DNA from: Chryseobacterium arachidis
Lineage (GTDB): Bacteria > Bacteroidota > Bacteroidia > Flavobacteriales > Weeksellaceae
Direction: 5' to 3'
Assembly: GCF_900129245.1 (NCBI RefSeq)
Contig: NZ_FQUT01000004.1
Location: forward strand, 248,001-312,000
Length of the DNA: 64,000 nt
Position 1 is the stretch's first letter, and the number at the start of each line of letters is the position of its first letter. The notes under the pieces are model-generated. The model worked only from the letters and a program-made list of their open reading frames with translations. It ran no database searches and was not told the origin of the DNA. Shown here one piece after another: positions 38,854 to 47,994 of the stretch. Both the position numbers and the translations under genes were made by a program.

Positions 38854-41800
38854 TTATGCTTTTGAGATATTTCCTAATCTATCCACTTTCAATTTTAAGC
38901 AACTCGATTTAATTTGTTCTCTATTGGAAGTATTTTGGCTTTTTGTTTTATTTTCAGAACCTAATCCAACTTCATTAAATAATGGTTTTATTTTTTTAAC
39001 AATTCCTTTTTTTGTTTCATTGATTTCTTCCCAAAATAATAAGTTATCTTTTATTTTTTTATGTTCTTCTGCTTTAATATCTATAATTGGATTAGAGATA
39101 TTAGCAGGCACAAAATTCATAGTCGTTCCACTTCCATCCGTAAATTTGTATATTCTATTCATTTGTTCTTTGTTCAAATTATTGAAATCAATTAGAATAG
39201 AATTCTCTCTCTCTTCTTCCGTTGGAACATACACAAAATCACTTGGATTTAATACAAACAATAATTTGAAATCTGAATCTTCAGGATGTATTGCTGGGCA
39301 AGGCTCAAATCCTTGTTTTAAACTTTCAACGGATTCTCGCAACGTTGGAATATAGAATTTTCTCTCTATACCATTTTGATAGAAACCACAGAAAGAATTA
39401 CTTCCAGCTGCCGTCACAACAAACTTTGTACTCTTTTGCCCCTCTTCCGATACAGAGAACTTGGTTCCCATTGCATCACTTGTCCTTACTTTATAAATGG
39501 GATGATGAAACTTGCCATTATTTAACTCAATGATGTTTTTATTTAATTCTTTAATACCATCTGATGAAAACGCATTTTCAGTATCAAACTTTGGCTTATC
39601 ATTAATTACCTCTTTGTAATTATCAAGATGGTTTTCTAAAATTTTCTGTATTCCTGTATCTGTAATTGACTGAATGACTTTAATAATTTTGTCCGATGGT
39701 ATCTGTGAAAAGGACTCTAAATTGTTTCCAAATCTTGTTGCTACAAATTTTTCATAAACAGAAACTTTAGCATATTTATTATTTAATAACTCTATAATCT
39801 CTTTTACAGATTTACCGTCATTATTTTTTAAAACATCAATTTCTTTTACTAATTCATCATCAACTAAATCATACTTTTCAATTAGTGCTTTCTCCAAACT
39901 AAGTGTAGTAATCTTATTTTGTAATTTGACTTTACCATAAAATTTGTCTTCGTGAAGTCTTTTTCTTACATTGTAATTTACAGGTTGTTTTAAGTTTTCC
40001 TGTTTAATGATATTAAGCTTTTCATCTTCAGATTTCAAATATTTGTTCCAACGCTGTCGAATAACGCGATTCTTTTGTTTAAAACTAGCTATCGTATTTT
40101 CTAATGCATTTTGAGCAATATCTTTGAATACTTTGCTTTTAAAATCTTTAAACTGATATTCAAATTCATCAATCCCATCTTTTGATTTTATCTGCGCAGG
40201 TGGTAGGAAATACCATTCTTTCTCGTCATTAAATCCTCTTCTTGAATTAGTCAACTGAAATTTAATTGCTTTTCTTGTATTTAATTTCTCCTCGCTACTT
40301 TCTTGTGATGAAATATTATTTAGATAATTGACGTGATTTTCCGTAGTCAAAGCAATTATCAAAGCATCTAAAGCATGATGGCGATGGTCTATTCTTTTGG
40401 AATCAAAATTTTTGCTCGTTTCCTCAGGAACAGTATTGATGAAAACTTGATGTCCATTTATTTCTCTATAATCTCCGAATAAATTTGTATTTGTTAATGC
40501 ATTCAATCGTTTAAATCTTGGAGAAATAATTTCGTTCCAAGCATCATTCAGTTGCCAATGTCTTTTTAAGGTTGTAGTAATAGTTCCATTTGTAGCCAAA
40601 ACATTCTTAGAACGGAATGTATCTTCGTCTTTTTCTCGTACAATATTACTCAGCAATTTCATCGCCATTTTGGAGATATATTGACTGTTATTTAATTGGC
40701 TATTTGTAAATTCTTCCGGTATTTCTTTACTCAATAGTATTTCTCTTTTTCTTCCGGAAAAATTATTATTTACTAAATCTTCGTAATCTTTTATAGCAAT
40801 TATTTCAACTTCTGAATCGTGCGCAGAGCAAAAAACTTTTTTAGATTTTGCGTTAGAAATAAAACTATACCCTGTAAAAGCTTTCTTTTCTTTATTAATT
40901 TCCGTTTCACATATTACTTTATTATAAAGGGCATTTAAAGTGATACGTTCTTGTGGAAAAATATGTTCAATCTCATATTTTTTTCGGTCAAACAAATCAG
41001 ATAATTTAATAAACCTTCCTGAATATGGTGACTGATATCGTTGGTCTAACCAAAGTTTATATCGTTCAAAATCACTTCTACTAATTTTTGAAAATTCTTT
41101 TGATGTTATATCTTTGATTTCTTTTTTAGTTATTTTTCCATTGGAAAGCTGATATTCGGTATTGTCTTTATCGTATTCAATAGACGAAAGGAGACTTTCT
41201 TCTAGTATCCTAAGCTTCTCTTGTTGGAATGGCGATTTTTCTTGAAGTGAAGAATTACTTTGTTTTAACTCACGTAGAAGTTCCACTATCCGTTCATTAG
41301 CTTTTCTATTTTCTTTGTTTTGTTTATCGTCTCTTTCTTTTTGTTTGTTATTTTTTTTCATCTCTCGACCTAATTCAATGTGAATTCTATCGAATAACTT
41401 ATTATAAATAATTTTTCCTTCCTCATCTTTTCCTATTTCCTCACCGTAATATTTCCAAATATCCTTAACAACGTGCAACGTTTCTACCAAAATCTTCTCA
41501 ACTGTTGGATTATTCAATGAATGTTGCTTGAATTCATTCTTTAAGTAATTATCAATATCATAAGGCGATTGCCAAAACTGCACTTCTCCAACTTCCGAGT
41601 ATCTACCATAAACCAGATAACACGCACTAGAAACCCAAAGTCCTTGAAAGTCTTTTACTTCTCCATTGATTTCTTCTTTATCTAAAACTTTTTGTTTAAT
41701 TTCTTGATTTGATTTTGAAAGAATGTTTTCAATATCATCTGAATTCCAATATTTTCCAAGCCTCAAAAAAGGTAACATTTTCTTTATAGCCTTTTCAGAA

Positions 41801-43917
41801 TAGGTTCCATAATCGTTAGTATATCCTCCGAAAGAACTAAAGTTCTTAACCAACTCTGATTGAAACTCTTTAGGTAAACCTGTTTTATCCAATAATCGAG
41901 AGATGACATTATTTAACCCTTTATTAAATTCATCTTTTTTCTTTACCGAATAAAAGAAATGCCAAAGATTGTATTCATTTTCGGAAGTCAAAAATGTTCT
42001 GTAATCGAATCCTTTAATTCGTTTTGTTCGGAGAATGAAATTGTATCTCGTTGGGTTACAAGGTTCTTTTTCAGAAGTAAAATTCCACTTGTAATTTTCT
42101 GTAGAAATATCTAAATCCTTATATTTTTTGTTTAAAAACCCAAGAATATCTTTCTCCGTTACATTTTCCTTATCATTCAAAAAGGCATATAAATCTTCTT
42201 TTAATTCATTAGTCAATAATTGAGAAGTAACATCTACATTTAACTTAATTTCTTCATTTACAATTTCCTCTTTCTTAATTATTTTCAGCCTTTTAATAAA
42301 TTGCCACAGTCTAAATTCCTGATAAAGCGGATTAGCCTTATGAATAGCTTTTAATGGATTTTTATATTTTTTACCGGTTTTTTCATCTGTCCGCTCAAAG
42401 TTTTCCTTTTCATAAATACAATTAGCAATCAATGATTTTTTAGATTTCAAATCTCTTTGATACAAAAGAATATCTTCTTTAATTAGATGATTAAAATCTA
42501 AATCTTTAATTGTCTTTTGATGATTAAGATTGTTAGGATATAGTAGTTGAATTGCTTGTTCATACAAATCTCTATTCCCTAATTCAGGATGAAATCTCTC
42601 TTGATTTTTATAAATTAAGTCCAACTCCTCACGATAGTAGTCTCTTTCGATTACAGTGATTAAGTCAGCCTTAATTTTTTGTCTTGGATTTTGCAGAAGA
42701 TTATAATAGACGTAGGAAGCAATACCTTTTGTATTATTTTTTGTATTGAAAGATGTTAAGGATGTCTCAGTTTTTAATTTCATTAAAGTCCAATCTTCTT
42801 CTTTCGGAATATTGATATTTCTTCCTTTATCTGCTCCTTTTGGTATCCTAATACCATTTTCATCATATTTAGTCTTAATGATAAAATCTCGCTTACTATC
42901 TTTCCACTTTGGAGTAAATTTACTCTGTTGTTCTTTTACCCAACCTGTTTCCAGCTCTACTTCGAAAATAAAATTTTCTTTTATTTTTCGCCCTGTATTC
43001 CTAACGTCTGTTATTATAAATTCACGAACTTCATTAATAATATATTCGGTTTTTTTAAAATCAATCGTACCTTCATCATCATACTTTGAAATAATTTCAA
43101 CCTCTTTCAAATCTCCAACCTTCGTAATTGCAATTTTTGTCTCTTCTTTATATTTGAATAATTCTACTTCTTCATTATTATTATCAACTAAAATTATTTG
43201 ATACGCATCTTCCTCAAGCTTATTAACTTCTCTCACCTTGCCAACAAAAGAGTCAATTAATTCACCTTCTTTTTGAACTTTCTCATCTTGTCCTATTACT
43301 TTTTCATAACCTCTTTTTTGATTAAAACTTAAAGTAATCCAAGCTAGCTGTTCTTTAGTAAGCTCAAAGTCTTTATCTGTAACTGCTTTGTGCCTTAAAT
43401 AATATAGTGTCCAATCATAAGGAATTTTAGTTTCGTTACCATTTTTTCTATGATAGAACATTTCTGGATACTTATTTCTAAAATCATTTTCCATCTGATT
43501 ATAAGCATCTTTGAAAAGAAATTGAAACCTTCCGTTATCATCTTTATAATAAGCTAATTTTCCTTCAGTGCCTTTTTTAAATTTCCCATTACGTTTGCCT
43601 TTTTCATTTTCGAATTCAATTGAAAGTTTATAATGTTCTGGCAAAGAGTCCAATAAATTCAAAATACAATGAAGTCTATCTCTTCTTAATAAATATCTTT
43701 CATTAAGTTTTCTCGGGGAACGTAATGACGTTCTTTTAGAAGCTCCACTTTCGGTTTTAGCTCCACTTTCAAACTTTGCAACTTCAGCAGCATCCATCGT
43801 TAAAATTCGAGAACCAAGCCCCAATATTTTTACAATTTTATTATCATGGTCTATTTCTACGAGCGCCCATCCAATTGAGTTCGTTCCCAAGTCCAATCCA
43901 AGTATATTTTTAGTCAT
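38854..43917 (-). CDS. cas9: CRISPR-associated endonuclease Cas9 (type II-C, very long)
   Basis: 1687 residues. RuvC-I is LGLDLGTNSIGWALVE at the N-terminus, followed by an Arg-rich bridge helix (RTSLRSPRKLNERYLLRRDR, about 60-85). RuvC-II is HIELGREMKK at about 843, the HNH centre is YEIEHIFPQ at about 984, and RuvC-III is HRHHALDALIIAL at about 1182. All catalytic residues look intact. The C-terminal ~350 residues form the PAM-interacting region. After FNQKRGYEK (about 200) a charged segment of roughly 180 residues enlarges the REC lobe. The size exceeds the ~1000-1500 usual for II-C. It is guided by crRNA:tracrRNA to cut DNA. Confidence 0.97.
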   Translation of the reverse strand: MTKNILGLDLGTNSIGWALVEIDHDNKIVKILGLGSRILTMDAAEVAKFESGAKTESGASKRTSLRSPRKLNERYLLRRDRLHCILNLLDSLPEHYKLSIEFENEKGKRNGKFKKGTEGKLAYYKDDNGRFQFLFKDAYNQMENDFRNKYPEMFYHRKNGNETKIPYDWTLYYLRHKAVTDKDFELTKEQLAWITLSFNQKRGYEKVIGQDEKVQKEGELIDSFVGKVREVNKLEEDAYQIILVDNNNEEVELFKYKEETKIAITKVGDLKEVEIISKYDDEGTIDFKKTEYIINEVREFIITDVRNTGRKIKENFIFEVELETGWVKEQQSKFTPKWKDSKRDFIIKTKYDENGIRIPKGADKGRNINIPKEEDWTLMKLKTETSLTSFNTKNNTKGIASYVYYNLLQNPRQKIKADLITVIERDYYREELDLIYKNQERFHPELGNRDLYEQAIQLLYPNNLNHQKTIKDLDFNHLIKEDILLYQRDLKSKKSLIANCIYEKENFERTDEKTGKKYKNPLKAIHKANPLYQEFRLWQFIKRLKIIKKEEIVNEEIKLNVDVTSQLLTNELKEDLYAFLNDKENVTEKDILGFLNKKYKDLDISTENYKWNFTSEKEPCNPTRYNFILRTKRIKGFDYRTFLTSENEYNLWHFFYSVKKKDEFNKGLNNVISRLLDKTGLPKEFQSELVKNFSSFGGYTNDYGTYSEKAIKKMLPFLRLGKYWNSDDIENILSKSNQEIKQKVLDKEEINGEVKDFQGLWVSSACYLVYGRYSEVGEVQFWQSPYDIDNYLKNEFKQHSLNNPTVEKILVETLHVVKDIWKYYGEEIGKDEEGKIIYNKLFDRIHIELGREMKKNNKQKERDDKQNKENRKANERIVELLRELKQSNSSLQEKSPFQQEKLRILEESLLSSIEYDKDNTEYQLSNGKITKKEIKDITSKEFSKISRSDFERYKLWLDQRYQSPYSGRFIKLSDLFDRKKYEIEHIFPQERITLNALYNKVICETEINKEKKAFTGYSFISNAKSKKVFCSAHDSEVEIIAIKDYEDLVNNNFSGRKREILLSKEIPEEFTNSQLNNSQYISKMAMKLLSNIVREKDEDTFRSKNVLATNGTITTTLKRHWQLNDAWNEIISPRFKRLNALTNTNLFGDYREINGHQVFINTVPEETSKNFDSKRIDHRHHALDALIIALTTENHVNYLNNISSQESSEEKLNTRKAIKFQLTNSRRGFNDEKEWYFLPPAQIKSKDGIDEFEYQFKDFKSKVFKDIAQNALENTIASFKQKNRVIRQRWNKYLKSEDEKLNIIKQENLKQPVNYNVRKRLHEDKFYGKVKLQNKITTLSLEKALIEKYDLVDDELVKEIDVLKNNDGKSVKEIIELLNNKYAKVSVYEKFVATRFGNNLESFSQIPSDKIIKVIQSITDTGIQKILENHLDNYKEVINDKPKFDTENAFSSDGIKELNKNIIELNNGKFHHPIYKVRTSDAMGTKFSVSEEGQKSTKFVVTAAGSNSFCGFYQNGIERKFYIPTLRESVESLKQGFEPCPAIHPEDSDFKLLFVLNPSDFVYVPTEEERENSILIDFNNLNKEQMNRIYKFTDGSGTTMNFVPANISNPIIDIKAEEHKKIKDNLLFWEEINETKKGIVKKIKPLFNEVGLGSENKTKSQNTSNREQIKSSCLKLKVDRLGNISKA

Positions 43918-44006
43918 AGCTATTTAGTTTTGATAAAGCATAAAAATAAAGAGAAAAAAAATAAATATTTTACGGAAAACCATAAAACAGTTAAAAAAAT
44001 AATTTT

Positions 44007-44014
44007 TAGATTTG
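44007..44014 (+). promoter_or_regulatory. -7 element of the tracrRNA promoter
   Basis: TAGATTTG matches TAnnTTTG and ends 5 bp before the anti-repeat, so transcription would start at or just before 44020. A good TTTG -33 element was not found at the expected spacing. Confidence 0.55.
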
Positions 44015-44018
44015 TAGC

Positions 44019-44088
44019 CGAAAGCAATTCACAATAAGGATTATTCCGTTGTGAAAACATTTAAGGCGGGGCAACTCGCCTTCTTTTA
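44019..44088 (+). ncRNA. tracrRNA of the type II-C system
   Basis: GAAAGCAATTCACAA (44020-44034) is the exact complement of repeat positions 2-16, a 15-bp anti-repeat. It is followed by AAGGATTATTCCGTTGTG, a small nexus-like stem (GGAT...TTCC), then AACATTT and a terminator stem AAGGCG/CGCCTT (44063-44082) with a T-rich tail. It is divergent from cas9, about 100 bp from its start. Length of about 70 nt as drawn; exact ends are not known. Confidence 0.88.
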
Positions 44089-44126
44089 TTTAAAATCTTT
44101 TCAATTTAATTTTACCATAATAAAAA

Positions 44127-44150
44127 AAGCCACCTTAAAAAAGGCGGCTT
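44127..44150 (-). terminator. yceI terminator
   Basis: AAGCCACCTT/AAGGCGGCTT stem with one mismatch and an A4 loop. Seven T follow on the minus strand. Confidence 0.75.
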
Positions 44151-44173
44151 CCACGATTTTATATCTAACAATA

Positions 44174-44851
44174 TTATTTTTTAGCTTTTACATCAACAGC
44201 GATTTCGATGTCTTTGCTGATCATCCATTCTGCAGGATCGGCTTCAGAAGTTCCGAATTTGATTCCCCAGTCTGCTCTGTTTACCGTAAATTTAGCCTGG
44301 ATAGCTGCTGAATTTTCTGTAACATCTACTTTTGCAGGGAACGTTACGTTCATTGTTTTTCCGGATAAAGTAAGGTTTCCGCTTACTGTTTTGTTAGCTC
44401 CTGCTACTGCATCTTTCGGTGCTTCTTTAAGATCCGCTACGCTTGTAATTTTGAAGTCAGCCGTAGGGTTTTTCGCTGTATCAAAGAAGTCAGGATTTTT
44501 TAAGTGTGCTTCAAGATCAGCAGGCTTTTTGTCAGCTTCTGTTACAGATGCAGGATCTACTTTGATAGAGTTCATATCGATTACAAAGTTTCCGGCTGCT
44601 ACATTTCCTCCTTCGATGCTTAGGTCACCAGATTTTACGTTAAGGGTTCCCCAACGAGGAGCCATTCCTCCTTTGTGGAAAGCTTTCCAGTTTACTACAG
44701 AAGCTACTGTATCTACTGCCAATACTTCACCTTTGCTCTCTGCTACCGTCTGCTCCTGGCTTGTCGCTGCGTTTTCAGCTGATTTTTCTTTGTTACAAGA
44801 TGTTGCAAACAATCCTATTGCTACTAATGCAATTACACTTAGTTTTTTCAT
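44174..44851 (-). CDS. YceI family lipoprotein
   Basis: 225 residues. The signal peptide ends with a lipobox (ALVAIGLFATSC), so the protein is a lipoprotein. The rest is a YceI-type lipocalin fold: VNWKAFHKGG, then GTLNVKSGDLSIEGGNVAAGNF and the conserved HLKNPDFFDTAKNPTADFKIT. YceI proteins bind polyisoprenoids and related lipids. A short linker rich in E/A/T/S lies between lipobox and domain. It is monocistronic with its own terminator. Confidence 0.9.
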   Translation of the reverse strand: MKKLSVIALVAIGLFATSCNKEKSAENAATSQEQTVAESKGEVLAVDTVASVVNWKAFHKGGMAPRWGTLNVKSGDLSIEGGNVAAGNFVIDMNSIKVDPASVTEADKKPADLEAHLKNPDFFDTAKNPTADFKITSVADLKEAPKDAVAGANKTVSGNLTLSGKTMNVTFPAKVDVTENSAAIQAKFTVNRADWGIKFGTSEADPAEWMISKDIEIAVDVKAKK

Positions 44852-45482
44852 ATTATTTTATTGTTTAAAAAGTTTATCGATCTAAATATAAGCAAAATGA
44901 AACATCCTACAATGCTTTCTTTCATCAGCTTTTTTAAAGATCCAAATATAGGGACTTGCATAGGTTATTTTATTACCATACATCAATAAATTCAATTCCT
45001 ATTATTTTGTCAAGACTATGTTAAACCACAGAAGTTCTAAAAAAGATTTGATATAATTTAACTTGAGCTTGTTATAACTGCTTCCGTCACTTCGAGTTTT
45101 TTTCGAAATGAAATGAAGAAAAATGTATCGAGAACTTTCGGGAAAGCATTTCTGAATATGATTTTATTTACTCAGTTTATATTCAAATGTCATTAATTTA
45201 AGTTTTAATTAATCTAACCATAAGAATTCTTGATTTTTTTACACCATTAAGATAATGAAGCGGTTAAGCACAATCTTAACGTAGATTTATTAAGATTCAC
45301 CGAGGTGAATGATTTAGCGTATGCTTATACCAATTATCTTATCATTGTTGTAAGCTTAATGTCTTTTTAGTGTTTAAATTTTTAATAATATTTTAATATA
45401 CTTCAAAGAAATTGATGATGCATTCACCTTACAAATGATGTACTTTTATACTGTATAATCCGGACACAAATATGTTGGTGAT
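44852..45482. other. Intergenic region with a solo interspersed repeat
   Basis: 631 bp without a gene. At 45084-45140 it holds a single element related to the 27.4-28.1 kb array. The rest is AT-rich and probably carries the promoters of yceI (near 44880) and of the MG2-like gene (near 45440). Confidence 0.55.
45084..45140. repeat. Solo copy related to the 159-bp tandem unit
   Basis: CGTCACTTCGAG at the start and ATGTATCGAGAA at the end match the flanks of the tandem unit in the same order and spacing class, but the centre (T-rich, TTTCGAAATGAAATGAAG) differs. It shows that the family is dispersed. Confidence 0.6.
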
Positions 45483-47885
45483 ATGGCGGGAAAAATCATT
45501 TCTTTTTTATTCCTCATCTTGATATTGGGGAATTTTCAGGCACAAGGCAAAGCTGAGAAAGCTATTGAAGCATTCTCAGAGCAATACCCTCAGGAGAAAA
45601 TACATCTGGTTTTCAATAAAAACAGCTTTATCGCAGGCGAGAATCTTTGGTTTAAGTCTTTTGTTTTTAACGGATACGAGCTTTCGAAAATTTCCACTTC
45701 TTTATTTGTAGAACTGTATGACAGCCATAAAACCCAGATCAGCAAAAAAATTCTTCCCTTAATCAACGGACAGGGCAGCGGAAACTTTTTGCTGCCTGAT
45801 AATGTAAAAGAAGGCGTTTATTACATCAGAGCCTATACCACATGGATGGCGAATTTTAATGAAGATTTTCAGGCTTTACGACCTATTGTCATTTATAATC
45901 CTTCATCACCCGAAAAGCTCGTTATTGATGACACTTCAAAATGGACAGCCTCCGTTTTTCCTGAAAGCGGAACTTTTATAGACGGAATTAATACAAAATT
46001 TGCAGTACGCCTCCACTCAAAAGGCATTGAACCATCTGACTGGAACGGATATGTTATTGACACAGAAAAGCCTGATGTCAAATTAGCTTCTTTTAAAGGC
46101 TTTGACCAAAATGTAGGATCGTTTTCACTCACTCCTGTTATCGGAAAAAAATATCAGCTGATCGTCACTGACACGAAAGGAAACACACAAACCGTTGATC
46201 TTCCGGACGTTTCCGATTCAGGAGTAAACCTGCAGGTGTCAAGCGGAAATGATGCTGTTAAGTTTTTTTTGAAATCAAAAAATATTGCTCCCGGAACATT
46301 ATTTAAAGTGATTGGCACCATCAACAATCAGTTGGTTTTCAAGGTAAATTCTGATAGAATACTGACACAAAGCTACTCTATTCCCACAGCACAGCTCATC
46401 AACGGGATTTTGCAGCTTACCGTGTTTGATGCTCAGGAAAATATTGTAGCCCAAAGACTTTGCTTTGTTCAGCCTGAATTATTAAAAATTAAAAAACCGG
46501 AACTTAAATCTTTGACACTTAACGAATCAGCAAGAGCTTTAAATTCTTTCAGCATCGCTCAGAATCCTGACAATTCTGCGTACACCGTTCTTATCATGGA
46601 TGGAAAATCCGAAAGTTCGGAAGATGACAACAGTTTACTGAGTACCTTATGGCTTACCGGCGATATTACTTCGAAAATAGTTACCCCATCTCAATATTTT
46701 AAACCCAATCATAATTCTGAAGCTTTAGATGCCCTTCTTATCTCAGAAAAATGGAAAAGGTTCGATTGGAAAACCATTATGGCAGGCACCTTCCCTATTA
46801 TCAGCTACAAATCTCAGCCTTATATTTCTTATAAAGGGAAAGTCTCAATACAGGGAAAACCGGCTCCCAATACTGATATGAATCTCTTGTTCAGCATGCC
46901 GGATCAGGGTATAAAAATTCATCAGGTAAAAACAGATGCCAACGGATTTTTCTCTTTGCGAGGACTGATTTTCGAAGATGCCATTAAATTTTCTTATCAA
47001 CTGAACGATCCTAAAATCCCTAAAGAGCAGGTACAGGTAATTTTTCAGCCCGATTATTCTTTTGTTCCTCTGAAGAAAAGCCTTCCTGAAAACCCTTACA
47101 GCCTGGTTCTGCGTAATCTTGAAGACGAGCCGGACAGTGAAATCCAACGATATGCAATCACTAAAAATACACAAAGTACAATCAACGAAAAAGCCACACT
47201 GATTAAAGAAGTACTGCTAAAAGGGATAAAAAGAAATAAAACCCAGGAACTGAATGACAAACTTAGCGGACCTTTATTCAGAGGAGCTAATGAAACTGTT
47301 TTTGACTTGGTAAATGACAATAATTCTGCACAGGGATCCATCAATATCCTACAATGGCTGCAGGGAAGAGTGGCCGGATTAACGCTGGCATCCGATATGG
47401 GAAATTACATTCCGAAATTAAGGGGCAGCACCATGAATATTTATCTTGATGAAATGAAAATTGATCCATCAATGGTAAGTTCAGTTTCAGCAGCAGATAT
47501 CGCTATGGTAAAAGTAATTAAAGATTATTTTGCAGGTGGTTCCGGTGGCGGAAGCGGAGCTATTGCGATTTACACCAAGAGAGGCGGAATTACAGGTTCG
47601 GTAAGCGATTCCACAGTTCCGACAAAATTAAAGCAGATTACCTTAAACGGTTTCGACAAAGAAATATCTTTTGTAAGTCCGATGTATAACGATGAAAATT
47701 TTAAAAATATTTCTCAGGATGTAAGAAGCACGCTTTACTGGAACCCATATTTAAAAACAGAACCGAAAGAATCGCCTGAAATACAATTCTTTAATAATGA
47801 TGACGCAAAGAACTATAAAGTTATCCTTATGGGATTCGATGAAAAAGACTACGCTCCTGTTTATTATAATGAAACAGTTAAATAA
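45483..47885 (+). CDS. MG2-like/TonB-plug domain surface protein
   Basis: 800 residues. The start MAGKIISFLFLILILGNFQAQG is a signal peptide. Residues ~35-140 (EKIHLVFNKNSFIAGENLWFKSFVFNG...VKEGVYYIRAYTTWM) resemble an alpha-2-macroglobulin MG2 domain. The middle has further Ig-like domains, including a carboxypeptidase-regulatory-type segment (KGKVSIQGKPAPNTDMN). Near residue 620-700 a TonB plug-like domain follows (INILQWLQGRVAGLTL...GSGAIAIYTKRGG). There is no beta-barrel. Such proteins occur widely in Bacteroidota; they may be periplasmic or outer-membrane partners of receptors, role unproven. Confidence 0.75.
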   Translation: MAGKIISFLFLILILGNFQAQGKAEKAIEAFSEQYPQEKIHLVFNKNSFIAGENLWFKSFVFNGYELSKISTSLFVELYDSHKTQISKKILPLINGQGSGNFLLPDNVKEGVYYIRAYTTWMANFNEDFQALRPIVIYNPSSPEKLVIDDTSKWTASVFPESGTFIDGINTKFAVRLHSKGIEPSDWNGYVIDTEKPDVKLASFKGFDQNVGSFSLTPVIGKKYQLIVTDTKGNTQTVDLPDVSDSGVNLQVSSGNDAVKFFLKSKNIAPGTLFKVIGTINNQLVFKVNSDRILTQSYSIPTAQLINGILQLTVFDAQENIVAQRLCFVQPELLKIKKPELKSLTLNESARALNSFSIAQNPDNSAYTVLIMDGKSESSEDDNSLLSTLWLTGDITSKIVTPSQYFKPNHNSEALDALLISEKWKRFDWKTIMAGTFPIISYKSQPYISYKGKVSIQGKPAPNTDMNLLFSMPDQGIKIHQVKTDANGFFSLRGLIFEDAIKFSYQLNDPKIPKEQVQVIFQPDYSFVPLKKSLPENPYSLVLRNLEDEPDSEIQRYAITKNTQSTINEKATLIKEVLLKGIKRNKTQELNDKLSGPLFRGANETVFDLVNDNNSAQGSINILQWLQGRVAGLTLASDMGNYIPKLRGSTMNIYLDEMKIDPSMVSSVSAADIAMVKVIKDYFAGGSGGGSGAIAIYTKRGGITGSVSDSTVPTKLKQITLNGFDKEISFVSPMYNDENFKNISQDVRSTLYWNPYLKTEPKESPEIQFFNNDDAKNYKVILMGFDEKDYAPVYYNETVK

Positions 47886-47994
47886 AAATATCTAATTTAA
47901 AGCTTTAAAACAGTACAATTCGTGCTGTTTTTTGTTTTGAAATCCCTCAATGCTTTATAAAAAAGTCAGTATTTTAGCCACTCAAAAATTTAAA

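Noticed and set aside
44708..44885. Long plus-strand frame complementary to yceI (44208-44885)
   Set aside because: It mirrors the lipoprotein gene on the other strand; the YceI frame has signal peptide, lipobox and domain motifs.
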